The position numbers and the translations under genes are program-made. A stretch of DNA of 64,000 nt from positions 1-64,000 of the forward strand of contig NZ_JAGGMI010000016.1 of the NCBI RefSeq assembly GCF_017875235.1. The letters are read 5' to 3'. A model generated the notes under the pieces. That model worked only from the letters and a program-made list of their open reading frames with translations, did not search any database and was not told the DNA's origin. Within the stretch, counting starts at the first letter, position 1. The number at the start of each line of letters is the position of its first letter. The DNA is from Asticcacaulis solisilvae (GTDB taxonomy: Bacteria; Pseudomonadota; Alphaproteobacteria; Caulobacterales; Caulobacteraceae). Of this stretch, positions 29,162 to 37,729 are shown one piece after another.

Positions 29162-30811
29162 ATGAAGTACGCCCTTGCCTTCGCCGCCTTGGTCGCTGCC
29201 GCCCCTGCCCTCGCCGCGCCTCCGGGACAGGCGGTATTCAGCGATATCCGCTATGAGAGCCAGAGCCGGATCGACGGCAAGGCGTTCGAGCCATCGAAGT
29301 CGTATGAGAACCCGATCCTGGCCGGCTATTATCCCGACCCGTCGATCGAGCGCGTCGGTAACGACTATTACATGGTCAATTCGACCTTCGCCTATTATCC
29401 GGGCATTCCGGTGTGGCATTCGACCGACCTCGTCAACTGGACGCAAATCGGCAATGCCATCGACCGGCCAGGCCAGCTCGATTTTTCGGGCCTGGCGACG
29501 TCGCGGGGTGTCTTTGCACCCGCGATCAGCCATCACGACGGCACCTTCTACATCGTCAACACCTGCGTCGACTGCAAAGGCCAGTTTGTTATCACTGCCA
29601 AGGACCCGAAGGGCCCGTGGTCCGATCCGGTCTGGCTGCCGTTCGGCGGCATCGATCCATCGATCTTCTGGGATGACGACGGCAAGGCCTATGTTGTCTG
29701 GAACGACGCGCCCGAAGGCGAAACGCTGTACGAAGGCCACCGCGCCATCTGGATGCAGGAGTTCGATGCCAAGGCCCTGACCACCAAAGGCCCGAAAAAG
29801 CAGGTCATCAACGGCGGCGTCGACATCTCGAAAAAGCCGGTGTGGATCGAAGGCCCGCACGTCTACAAGGTCGACGGCCGCTACTACCTGATGGCGGCCG
29901 AGGGCGGCACGTCGGTCAACCACTCGCAGGTCATCCTCAGTTCCAAGTCGGTCTGGGGCCCCTATGAGCCCTGGCGCGGCAATCCGATCCTGACCCAGCG
30001 CGATCTCGATCCGAACCGTCCGGCGCCAATCACCTCCGCCGGTCACGCCGACCTGGTACAAACGCCGGCCGGCGACTGGTACTCGGTGTTTCTCGCCACC
30101 CAGCCTTATGAGGGCGATCTCTACAACACCGGCCGCGAAACCTTCCTTTTGCCGGTCAAGTGGGTTCAGGATGGCGGCACCAAATGGCCGGTCATCCTTG
30201 ACCATGGCAAGGCGATCCCGACAGTCGTCGACCTGCCGAAAGGCGCCGCCAAGGGCCACCGCAACTCTGTGGCGACCACAGGTTACAATCCACTGACCTG
30301 GCTGCAGGTGCGGTCTCCGAAGACACCGTTCCTAAGTCAAGGCAATGGCGGAAAGACGGTTACGCTCAAGGCGCTTCCCGAGGCGTTTGGCGATGTGAAA
30401 TCGGCGCCGGCCTTCACGGGCCAGCGCCAGCAGCACATGAACGCCGAGTTTTCGGCCAAGGTCGATTTCAAACCGGTCAAGGATGGCGACCGTGCCGGAA
30501 TTCTGGCCCTGCAGAACGACGACTATTACCTCTTCTTCGGCGTCACGAAACGCGGCGGCAAAGAGGTTCTGGAAGTCACACGCCGGGCGGGATCAGCCGA
30601 TCCGCGCGACGGCGTTGTGGTCGCATCGGTCCCTTCGCCGGGCAATGCGATCAATCTGACGGTGAAGTTTACGGGCGGCAAGGCCAGCTTCGGCTACGGC
30701 AAGGACAGAACCCTTGTCGTGGTAGCCGATACCACGCATTTGTCGACGAACAGGGCAGGTGGTTTTGTCGGGACGGTCATAGGCCTTTATGCCTATAGTC
30801 AAAATCCATAA
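29162..30811 (+). CDS. GH43 beta-xylosidase/alpha-L-arabinofuranosidase, exported
   Basis: The 549-aa protein has a Sec signal (MKYALAFAALVAAAPALAAP), a five-bladed GH43 propeller and a C-terminal beta-sandwich (GH43_C2-like; from about residue 380). Catalytic residues are visible: base Asp59 in GYYPDPSI, Asp in GGIDPSIFWDDDG, and acid Glu in VWIEGPHVYK. Single-substrate specificity cannot be assigned; xylose or arabinose side groups of xylan are likely given its partners. It is co-transcribed with GH10. Confidence 0.92.
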   Translation: MKYALAFAALVAAAPALAAPPGQAVFSDIRYESQSRIDGKAFEPSKSYENPILAGYYPDPSIERVGNDYYMVNSTFAYYPGIPVWHSTDLVNWTQIGNAIDRPGQLDFSGLATSRGVFAPAISHHDGTFYIVNTCVDCKGQFVITAKDPKGPWSDPVWLPFGGIDPSIFWDDDGKAYVVWNDAPEGETLYEGHRAIWMQEFDAKALTTKGPKKQVINGGVDISKKPVWIEGPHVYKVDGRYYLMAAEGGTSVNHSQVILSSKSVWGPYEPWRGNPILTQRDLDPNRPAPITSAGHADLVQTPAGDWYSVFLATQPYEGDLYNTGRETFLLPVKWVQDGGTKWPVILDHGKAIPTVVDLPKGAAKGHRNSVATTGYNPLTWLQVRSPKTPFLSQGNGGKTVTLKALPEAFGDVKSAPAFTGQRQQHMNAEFSAKVDFKPVKDGDRAGILALQNDDYYLFFGVTKRGGKEVLEVTRRAGSADPRDGVVVASVPSPGNAINLTVKFTGGKASFGYGKDRTLVVVADTTHLSTNRAGGFVGTVIGLYAYSQNP

Positions 30812-30869
30812 CCGGGTGTAGCCTTCCCTCCTTAACGAAAAAAGTTTGCGTAAAAACCTGGAGGGAATA

Positions 30870-31406
30870 ATGAAGATTTTCAGTGTCATGGCGGCTGCCG
30901 CCATGCTCATACTGGCGCCTGTCGCGGCCCATGCCGACGACGATATCACCAAGCATCTGGTCAGCAATCCGAACGTCGGATCGTATCAGATCTATGGTTC
31001 GGGCCAGACCAACAAGAAGGTCAGGGACGCGGCCGTTCAAGGCGGCCAGGCCATCGAGATCAAGGCGAGCGGCAACGGCAATCCGTGGGATGGCGCCGCC
31101 CAGGTCGAGGTCAACCAGAAGGTTACCAAGGGCGACAAGCTGGTCTGCGCGATCTGGCTCAAGGCCAGGTCGGACAGCGGCACGGTCCGTATTCCGGGCC
31201 GGTTGCAGGTCAATGAGGCCCCGTACCGCGCCATCGGCGAAACCAGCTTCGATGCGGAGACCGAATGGAAGATGTACACGCTGGAGACGACGGCGGATGC
31301 CGATTACGAAAAAGGCAAGCTGGTGTTTGTGGTCCACCTCAACACCGGCAAGCAGGTGATCCACCTGGGCCCAGCGTTTGTGTTGAATATGACGCGCACC
31401 TATTAA
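30870..31406 (+). CDS. Small exported beta-sandwich protein (CBM-like)
   Basis: The 178-aa secreted protein has a signal peptide (MKIFSVMAAAAMLILAPVAA) and a single domain resembling carbohydrate-binding modules of the CBM4/9/22 type: GQAIEIKASGNGNPWDGAAQ, LVCAIWLKARSD, a conserved Trp and a long C-terminal strand LVFVVHLNTGKQVIHLGPAF. It probably binds xylan or helps the adjacent enzymes. No catalytic residues are evident. GGAGGG precedes the ATG at 30870. A strong terminator follows. Confidence 0.75.
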   Translation: MKIFSVMAAAAMLILAPVAAHADDDITKHLVSNPNVGSYQIYGSGQTNKKVRDAAVQGGQAIEIKASGNGNPWDGAAQVEVNQKVTKGDKLVCAIWLKARSDSGTVRIPGRLQVNEAPYRAIGETSFDAETEWKMYTLETTADADYEKGKLVFVVHLNTGKQVIHLGPAFVLNMTRTY

Positions 31407-31448
31407 CAGGGGTCTGGGGTCTGGGGCCCGAGGCCCCAGGTCTTTAAC

Positions 31449-31493
31449 TCAAGAAAATAGCCTGCCCTTTTTGAGGGCAGGCTATTTTCTTGA
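31449..31493. terminator. Bidirectional terminator between CBM-like protein and GH74
   Basis: Perfect 20-nt arms (31449-31468 and 31474-31493) surround TTTTG. Each arm carries an AAAATAG/CTATTTT end, so U-tracts form in both directions. It separates two convergent genes. The short stretch before it (31407-31440) repeats GGGGTCT twice. Confidence 0.85.
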
Positions 31494-31530
31494 TCGCAGA
31501 AGGCTCGTGAGGTCGCGGCCCCACTCCTCA

Positions 31531-33699
31531 TCACTTGGCAGGCCGTCCAACCATGGTCCCGCGGCCATCCGGCGAGATATAGAGTACGCCAAAGGTCCTC
31601 GGGTCACCCGCAATCGCGCGCATCTGACCAAAACGTGTGGCGTCGGTATTGATCCGCGTCCACGCCAGACCGCCGTCGATGGAGCGCCACAGCCCTTCCT
31701 CGCCCTTCACCTTGCCCCACAGGAAGACGGTCGGATATTTCACGCCCGGCGCCGCCTTGCCGAAGGTCACCTGCCAAGCAGAGGTGACGTCTTCAAGCTT
31801 AATCTTGATGCGCCCGTCCATGATGCTGAACAGCCCGGCATCGCCGGCCGCCAGGAACAAGTCATTCTTCTTCCCCGGCACGGCGCGCAGTTGCGCATTG
31901 CCGTCCACCTTTGGCAGGTCCGTCGCGTAGGGCGCAAAGGTCGCGCCGTGGTCCCTGCTGATCAAGATCGTCCCTGTCTTCTTGTCATAGGCATAGTAGA
32001 CGCCATCCAGCACCTTGTCGGCGATCGCTTCCTGGCCACGCTCCGCCGCCATCCAGCCAGTCGACTGCGCCCAGGTCTTGCCCAGGTCCTTCGAATACCA
32101 GGCCGGTTCATTCTCCGGCACCCAGACCAGCGACGTCGCCTCGGCCGAGATGACGATCTTGCCGGCGCGATGTGCGTGCCAGTCGGTCGTATCGAGCGGC
32201 TTTGGAACTGAGGCCAGGGGCTGCCAGGTTTCGGAGCCGTCGAACGAGATATAGCCGCGCGCGGTTTCATTATCGACGCTGCGCACGATCGTCTTAGGCT
32301 TCAATGCCGCAAAGGCCACCGACTGGTTGGTCTTGTTCATCGGCGTGAACAGGCCATGCGCCGGTGTTTTTGAGAAATCGTCGAAGGCTGTCCCGCCGAC
32401 ATCGCCGGCCGCCATCAGGACGCGCGGGCCTTCCGGCGGGCTTTCGAGGCCCAGCACGACGGTTTCTTCGAGATTGTCATTGGTGAAGTCGAAGCGGACT
32501 TCGCCCGCCTTCCCGGCTTTGGCGAGGTCCTTCGTCATCCAGACGCCGTAGCCCGTGCCATAGACCAGTTCACCGGGATTGTGCGGATTGATCTTCACTG
32601 CATCCAGCCAGTGGCCCATATGGTTGCGGGCGCCGGCGTCCTCATCGTCACCGCTCATATAGTTGATCAGCCACGGGAACTGGCTGTACTCATGCTTGGC
32701 CTGCGCCCCCACGCCCGACCAACTCTTGCCGCCGTCACGGCTAACATAAAGGTCGTCCGACGTTGCGTAGCGGTTGGACGTCGAAACCACCAGCGTACCG
32801 CCTTGCAGGTCCAGCCCCGAATAGCCAAAGGCCACATCCTTGGTCGGCGTCGCCGGCGAAATGTCGGTCCACGCGCCCGACGGCGACAGCTTATAAACCG
32901 CGCCGTCCTTGACGCCGTGCGGCCCCAATCCATCGGCGAAGGTGACATAGAGTGTACCATCCTTATCGACCGCCGCTTGATGCGGGATTAGTTTTGGCGA
33001 TCCGGGGATCAGGCTGAAGGTCTTGCCGCCGTCCTTAGACCACAAGACGCCACCACCGCCCGAGCCCTGGCCATCCGGCGTATTAGTGCCCGATCCGGCA
33101 TAGATGACGCCGTCGCCGAACAGCACGAAAGTCACCCCGGCCTCAGTGTAACCCTCAACCTTCTGGAACGACTTGGCGCGGTCCTCACTCACCCACAAAC
33201 CGTCGCGATTGGTGCCGAGGAAGATGCGGTCGCCGTTCCTGGGGTCAACCATCAGCCGCTCGCCCGTGCCGCGCCCCAGCGCATTGCCGCCAAGCTTGAA
33301 GGGCAGAGCCGTCTTCTGCCAGGTCGCGCCGCGATCCTCCGAGCGAATGACGCCGGCATTTGGCACGCGCGGGCTCAGGTAAAGTCCGCAGGTCGCATAG
33401 AACCGGTCGGCGTTTTGCGGATCAACGGCCAGGGTCAGGGTGCCGAAGCAGTCCCAGTCGTCCTTGCCGAAGCCGTCCATGAGCGGCACCCAGCGTTTGT
33501 TGGTGTAATCGAAGCGATAAGATCCGCCGACATCGGTGCGGACATAGAGGATGTCTTTGGCGGCAGGATGGTAGAGGAAGCCATCGACAAAGCCCCCGCC
33601 GCCCAGGGGAATGGTTTTCCAGTCATAGGTTTCAGCCATGGCAGATCCCGCCATGACAAGCAGGGACGCAGCGGCCACAAGGGCTTTCAGTTTCAGCAT
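31531..33699 (-). CDS. GH74 xyloglucanase, exported
   Basis: The 722-aa enzyme is an endo- or oligo-xyloglucanase built from two seven-bladed propellers with Asp-box repeats (SEDRGATW, SKDGGKTF, SRDGGKSW, SRDHGATF). The signal peptide is MLKLKALVAAASLLVMAGSA. The family start GGGGFVDGFLYHPAAKDILY is followed by RTDVGGSYRFDYT with the first catalytic Asp; the second is expected in WLDAVKINPHNP. The ATG at 33699 has GAGGAA upstream; the frame is open 64 codons further, without a signal peptide. It is divergent from the rhodanese and GH5 genes. Confidence 0.93.
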   Translation of the reverse strand: MLKLKALVAAASLLVMAGSAMAETYDWKTIPLGGGGFVDGFLYHPAAKDILYVRTDVGGSYRFDYTNKRWVPLMDGFGKDDWDCFGTLTLAVDPQNADRFYATCGLYLSPRVPNAGVIRSEDRGATWQKTALPFKLGGNALGRGTGERLMVDPRNGDRIFLGTNRDGLWVSEDRAKSFQKVEGYTEAGVTFVLFGDGVIYAGSGTNTPDGQGSGGGGVLWSKDGGKTFSLIPGSPKLIPHQAAVDKDGTLYVTFADGLGPHGVKDGAVYKLSPSGAWTDISPATPTKDVAFGYSGLDLQGGTLVVSTSNRYATSDDLYVSRDGGKSWSGVGAQAKHEYSQFPWLINYMSGDDEDAGARNHMGHWLDAVKINPHNPGELVYGTGYGVWMTKDLAKAGKAGEVRFDFTNDNLEETVVLGLESPPEGPRVLMAAGDVGGTAFDDFSKTPAHGLFTPMNKTNQSVAFAALKPKTIVRSVDNETARGYISFDGSETWQPLASVPKPLDTTDWHAHRAGKIVISAEATSLVWVPENEPAWYSKDLGKTWAQSTGWMAAERGQEAIADKVLDGVYYAYDKKTGTILISRDHGATFAPYATDLPKVDGNAQLRAVPGKKNDLFLAAGDAGLFSIMDGRIKIKLEDVTSAWQVTFGKAAPGVKYPTVFLWGKVKGEEGLWRSIDGGLAWTRINTDATRFGQMRAIAGDPRTFGVLYISPDGRGTMVGRPAK

Positions 33700-33743
33700 G
33701 TTTTCCTCACGAGGCGCGTCGGGTCGCGCATCTTCAACGTAAG

Positions 33744-33757
33744 TGTTAGCGCTATCC
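33744..33757. promoter_or_regulatory. LacI/XylR-like operator upstream of GH74
   Basis: TGTTAGCGCTATCC lies 45 bp upstream of the GH74 start and 89 bp from the rhodanese start. It shares TGTTAGCG with the box at 28001, suggesting one repressor controls both hemicellulose units. Confidence 0.55.
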
Positions 33758-33845
33758 GGCTGCGAAAACAGCAGGAAAGTTCGGTTGACATCCGTCTTCG
33801 CGCGCCGGAAAACGCAAGACCGCAACTTGCCCACAGGAGGCCCAT

Positions 33846-34163
33846 ATGGCCGGTGTTGTCGATCTGAGCCCTGAAACCGTCCACGCCGCACTCGAAGCCG
33901 GTGAGATCCTGCTGGTCGATGTGCGCGAACCGCATGAGTTCGATCAAGTCCGCATTCCAGGCGCGGTCAACCTGCCGCTGTCGACCTTCGATCCTGCCGC
34001 CCTCCCATCGGAACCGGGTAAGCGCGTGGTCCTTCAGTGTGCCGGCGGCGTGCGTTCGGTCACCGCCGCCCATCAGGCCCAGGCGGCCGGCGTCGACATC
34101 CACGAACACCTGGCCGGCGGCATCAAGGCATGGATGACGGCGGGACTGCCGGTACAATCCTAA
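33846..34163 (+). CDS. Rhodanese-domain protein
   Basis: This 105-aa single-domain sulfurtransferase has ILLVDVREPHEFDQVRIPGA at the N-terminus and the active-site Cys in LQCAGGVRS. It moves sulfane sulfur between small molecules or proteins in the cytoplasm. The active loop GGVRS differs from the thiosulfate-specific CRKGVT type. It lies between GH74 and GH5 with no obvious functional link to them. Confidence 0.92.
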   Translation: MAGVVDLSPETVHAALEAGEILLVDVREPHEFDQVRIPGAVNLPLSTFDPAALPSEPGKRVVLQCAGGVRSVTAAHQAQAAGVDIHEHLAGGIKAWMTAGLPVQS

Positions 34164-34223
34164 TCCCTTGGCAGGCACACCCGCTTGCGCCATGATGGCA
34201 AAAAACATCATGGGAGAGACGGC

Positions 34224-35399
34224 GTGCGTTCATTGCTCAAGATCATGTGCGCCGCAGCTTTGCTGCTCGCCACCCCGGTCGCGGCCGCCGACATCGCGTT
34301 CTGGGACACGCCGCGGCACGGCAGCAACTGCTTCAACGAATCCCCGCCCGACGAAGCCTATTTCCGCGCGCTGAAAGCCACAGGCGCGACCTGGGTCCGG
34401 CTGACCTTTTCAAAGTGGAAGGGCGAAGGCCGCGACTTCCTGATCGGCAATGCCGACGAATATAAGGGCATTCCGGCCTCGGACCTGGCGACGCTCAAAA
34501 AGACCATGGACGCGGCCCATGCCGCCGGCCTCAAGGTCGTCGTCGTGCCTTTGTCCCTGCCCGGCGATCGCTGGGTCCAGCAGAACGACAACAAACAGGA
34601 TGACCGCCTGTGGAAGGAGCGCAAGTACTGGGACCAGTCGGCAGCCTTCTGGCGCGACCTCGCCACGGCGCTCAAGGACCATCCGGCGCTGGCCGGCTAT
34701 AACCTGCTCAACGAGCCGACGCCGGAAAAGGGCTTCGGGCTGGACGAACACGCTGCCCCCGAGGTCCGCCAGGCCTGGTACGCCACGCACAAGGGCACGA
34801 CCCAGGACCTGCCCGCCTTCTATGAGCAGGTAATCAAGGCCGTGCGCGAGGTCGATGGCGCGACGCCGATCATGCTCGACGGCGGCTGGTACGCCAATGC
34901 CTGGAGCTTCAGCTACTGGACGCCGCTCAAGGACGACAAGATCCTCTACGCCTTCCACATGTACGAGCCGTGGAACATCACCAGCTCGCCGCAGATCAAG
35001 CGCAAGCCGCAACTGCCCTATCCGGGCTCGACCGTCGAATGGGGCGGAAAGACCCTGACCTTCGACAAGGCGGCGATGCAGGACTTCATGGCCAAGCCGT
35101 TCGACTGGGCGAAGGCGAACGGCGTGCCGGTGACGCGGATGGTGGCGGCCGAGTTCGGCTGCGTGCGGGTCTGGACCGATTGCGGCGCCTATCTGGGCGA
35201 TGTGATGGACACGCTGAATGGCCACGGCGCGCATTGGGCCTTCTACAGCTTCCGCGAACAGTGGGACGCCATGGACTATGAAATCCCGCCAGCATTCCCG
35301 GCCGGCCAGGTCTACCACCTGCGCGAACAGGGCAAGGAAGACAAAATCCCGCGCAATGGGCCTTTGATGGACATCATCAAGAGCAAGATGGCGAAATAG
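34224..35399 (+). CDS. GH5-family endo-beta-glucanase/mannanase-like enzyme, exported
   Basis: The 391-aa secreted glycoside hydrolase has a barrel with acid/base Glu in GYNLLNEPTP and nucleophile Glu in MVAAEFGCV. An Asp/Trp-rich loop region is also present (DGGWYANAWSFSYWTP, HMYEPWNITSS). The start was placed at GTG 34224 (GGGAGAG 5-11 nt upstream), giving a short signal peptide ending in PVAAA; an ATG exists at 34245. The GH5 subfamily, and so the substrate (cellulose, mannan or xyloglucan), cannot be told by eye. It ends 1 bp before the convergent ABC permease. Confidence 0.85.
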   Translation: MRSLLKIMCAAALLLATPVAAADIAFWDTPRHGSNCFNESPPDEAYFRALKATGATWVRLTFSKWKGEGRDFLIGNADEYKGIPASDLATLKKTMDAAHAAGLKVVVVPLSLPGDRWVQQNDNKQDDRLWKERKYWDQSAAFWRDLATALKDHPALAGYNLLNEPTPEKGFGLDEHAAPEVRQAWYATHKGTTQDLPAFYEQVIKAVREVDGATPIMLDGGWYANAWSFSYWTPLKDDKILYAFHMYEPWNITSSPQIKRKPQLPYPGSTVEWGGKTLTFDKAAMQDFMAKPFDWAKANGVPVTRMVAAEFGCVRVWTDCGAYLGDVMDTLNGHGAHWAFYSFREQWDAMDYEIPPAFPAGQVYHLREQGKEDKIPRNGPLMDIIKSKMAK

Positions 35400-35400
35400 C

Positions 35401-36531
35401 CTAATCCAACGTCGACCGGTACCGAATCATCGCGATCGTCGTCGCCCCGGCGATAAAGATCAGGATCGGCCAGATGCTCGGCCACATGGCCGCCCAGTCG
35501 GCGCCCTTCAGCATGACACCACGCACGATCCTCAGGAAATGCGTCAGGGGAAAGACCTGGCCGATCGCCTGCGCCCATTCCGGCATGCCACGGAAGGGAA
35601 ACATGAAGCCCGACAACATGATCGACGGCAGAAAGAAGAAGAAGGTCATCTGCATGGCCTGCATCTGGGTGCGCGCCACGGTCGAAAACGTAAAGCCGAC
35701 CGCCAGGTTGGCGATGATGAACAGGCCGACGCCCAGGCTCAACAGCCACAACGAACCGATAAACGGCACGTGGAAGACGTAGTGCGCCGCCAGAAGCACG
35801 ATCAGGGTCTGAACGACGCCGACGACGACATAGGGCGAGATCTTTCCGGCCATGACCTCCCACGGCCGCGCCGGCATGGCCAAAAGATTCTCCATATTCC
35901 CGCGCTCGGTCTCGCGCGTCATGGCGATAGAGGTGATCATTACCATGGTCATGGTGAGGATCACGCCTAGAAGCCCGGGGACGATATTGTACTGCGAAAT
36001 GCCTTCGGGATTGTACTTGCGGTGAACGACGATCTCGACCGGCATCGGCCCTTGCGCCAGAGACGCCCATTGCCCGGTCAGGTCGCGCTTCAAAGACGAC
36101 TGGACGATCATCTGGATCATGCCTACCGCATTCGACGCCGCCGACGGATCCGAGGCATCGGCCTCGATCAGCAGTTGCGGCCGGTTGCCGCGCAGCACGT
36201 CGCGCGTAAAGCCGGCCGGCACGGTGATGACGAAGGCCGCCTCACCGCTTTGCAGCTTCTTCGTGGCGGCATCGGCGCTGGTCACGCGCTCGCGAATATC
36301 GAAATAACTCGAATTCTGCAGGCCAGAAGCCAGTGAACGGACGATCGCGGAATCGTCTTCCAGATAGAGCACGGTCGGCAGGTGGCGCGGATCGGAATTG
36401 ATGGCGAAGCCGAACAGCACCAGTTGCAGGATCGGCAGGACCAGCATGATGGCGAAGGTCAGCCGGTCGCGGAGAATCTGGATGAACTCCTTGTTGAGGA
36501 TGGCGCCGATGCGCCGTAACGGTGCGAACAT
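35401..36531 (-). CDS. ABC-2 type transporter permease
   Basis: The 376-aa inner-membrane protein has an N-terminal helix (FAIMLVLPILQLVLFGFAIN), a large periplasmic segment (residues about 45-170), then five helices in the YbhS/YhhJ pattern, including LLGVILTMTMVMITSIAMTR followed by ERGNMENLLAMPARPWE, the ABC-2 signature. It is the membrane half of a drug or lipid exporter. The start at 36531 shares a base with the ATPase stop (TGATG). Confidence 0.9.
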   Translation of the reverse strand: MFAPLRRIGAILNKEFIQILRDRLTFAIMLVLPILQLVLFGFAINSDPRHLPTVLYLEDDSAIVRSLASGLQNSSYFDIRERVTSADAATKKLQSGEAAFVITVPAGFTRDVLRGNRPQLLIEADASDPSAASNAVGMIQMIVQSSLKRDLTGQWASLAQGPMPVEIVVHRKYNPEGISQYNIVPGLLGVILTMTMVMITSIAMTRETERGNMENLLAMPARPWEVMAGKISPYVVVGVVQTLIVLLAAHYVFHVPFIGSLWLLSLGVGLFIIANLAVGFTFSTVARTQMQAMQMTFFFFLPSIMLSGFMFPFRGMPEWAQAIGQVFPLTHFLRIVRGVMLKGADWAAMWPSIWPILIFIAGATTIAMIRYRSTLD

Positions 36532-37481
36532 CAGCGGCCTCCCGCATTGTCGGTGGATTGCCCCATCAGGTGAATGAAAACATCTTCCAGGCTGGGCCGC
36601 ATCTGGTGCCACTGGACGCCAGGCATGCCGGAATGGCCCGCAACCAGCTTGCGCAAGGCGCCGAGGTCGCCGCCGGAAACGTGCAGGGCGTTACCGAAGT
36701 AGGCAACGTGGTCCGCGCCCGGCTGACCGCGCAGCCTTTCCATCAGGTCGCGCACGCTGCTGCCTTCGGCCACGAATGTATAAAGACCGCTGCCGGCGAT
36801 TATGTCCTCGACACGTCCCTGGGTCATCAGTTTGCCGTAAGCGATATAGACGATCTGGTCGCAGCGCTCGGCTTCGTCCATGTAGTGGGTCGACACCAGC
36901 ACGGTCAGGCCCTGCGCCGACAGGCGGTGAATCTGGTCCCAGAAGTCGCGCCGCGCCTGCGGATCGACGCCGGCGGTCGGCTCATCCAGCATCAGCATCT
37001 TCGGATCGTGGAGCGTGCAGGCGGCCAGGGCCAGCCTTTGCTTCCAGCCGCCCGACAGCGTGCCGGCCAGCTGCTTCTGCCGCGTGGTCAGGCCCAGGTC
37101 CTCCAGCGCCCGGTCGATGACCTGGCGGCGGTTCTTGATGCCGTAGAGATTGGCGACGAATTCCAGGTTCTCGCGGATCGACAGGTCTTCCCAGTAGGAA
37201 AACTTCTGCGTCATGTAGCCGATCTCGCGCTTGATCTCTCGTGACTGTTTCAGGATGTCGTAGCCCAGGCATGTCCCCTGCCCTGCGTCGGGTTTGAGCA
37301 GGCCGCACAACATGCGGATGGTCGTCGTCTTGCCCGAGCCGTTGGGGCCCAGAAAGCCCCAGACCTGCCCGCGCGGCATGGTGATGTCGACATGATCGAC
37401 CGCCGTGCGCTTGCCAAAGGTCTTGGTCAGCCCGCGCACATCGATGGCGAGGTCAGATTGAGAGAGCGACGCATCAAGCAT
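36531..37481 (-). CDS. ABC transporter ATPase (efflux type)
   Basis: The 316-aa ATP-binding subunit has Walker A (GPNGSGKTTT), signature LSGGWKQRLALA, Walker B (MLMLDEPTAGVDP) and switch His (VSTHYMDEAERC). The C-terminal extension matches YbhF/NatA-type exporters. The ATG at 37481 was chosen: its Shine-Dalgarno GGGGAGGG lies inside the terminal arm of the inverted-repeat element at 37483-37541. It is coupled to the permease gene. Confidence 0.92.
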   Translation of the reverse strand: MLDASLSQSDLAIDVRGLTKTFGKRTAVDHVDITMPRGQVWGFLGPNGSGKTTTIRMLCGLLKPDAGQGTCLGYDILKQSREIKREIGYMTQKFSYWEDLSIRENLEFVANLYGIKNRRQVIDRALEDLGLTTRQKQLAGTLSGGWKQRLALAACTLHDPKMLMLDEPTAGVDPQARRDFWDQIHRLSAQGLTVLVSTHYMDEAERCDQIVYIAYGKLMTQGRVEDIIAGSGLYTFVAEGSSVRDLMERLRGQPGADHVAYFGNALHVSGGDLGALRKLVAGHSGMPGVQWHQMRPSLEDVFIHLMGQSTDNAGGR

Positions 37482-37482
37482 C

Positions 37483-37694
37483 TTCGCCCTCCCCATTCAT
37501 GGGCAGGGGGGACCATGAGCAGAGCGAATGGTGGGCGGGGCTTTTCCTATTCTCAACCTGTCCAAACAGAAGATTTTTTCTCCCGGGTATGTTCAACGCA
37601 AGAAATCGGACGCTTACGGCGGTTGTGTCATCCGACTGCTGGCCCCGCCCACCGCCTTCGGCGGTCCCCCCTCCCCATGAATGGGGAGGGCGAA
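37483..37694. mobile_element. Gene-less inverted-repeat element (MITE-like), related to the DUF559 element
   Basis: Arms 37483-37541 and 37642-37694 are inverted repeats sharing TTCGCCCTCCCCATTCATGG, AGGGGGGACC and GGTGGGCGGGGC, around about 100 bp with no open frame. The blocks GGGGAGGGGGACC and GGTGG(G/T)GGGG recur in the DUF559 element at 13772-14367. It sits between hlyD and the ABC ATPase inside one operon. Mobility is inferred, not shown. Confidence 0.6.
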
Positions 37695-37729
37695 AATCGC
37701 TTGGAATTTCCAGCCTCTTCTTTTCCATC

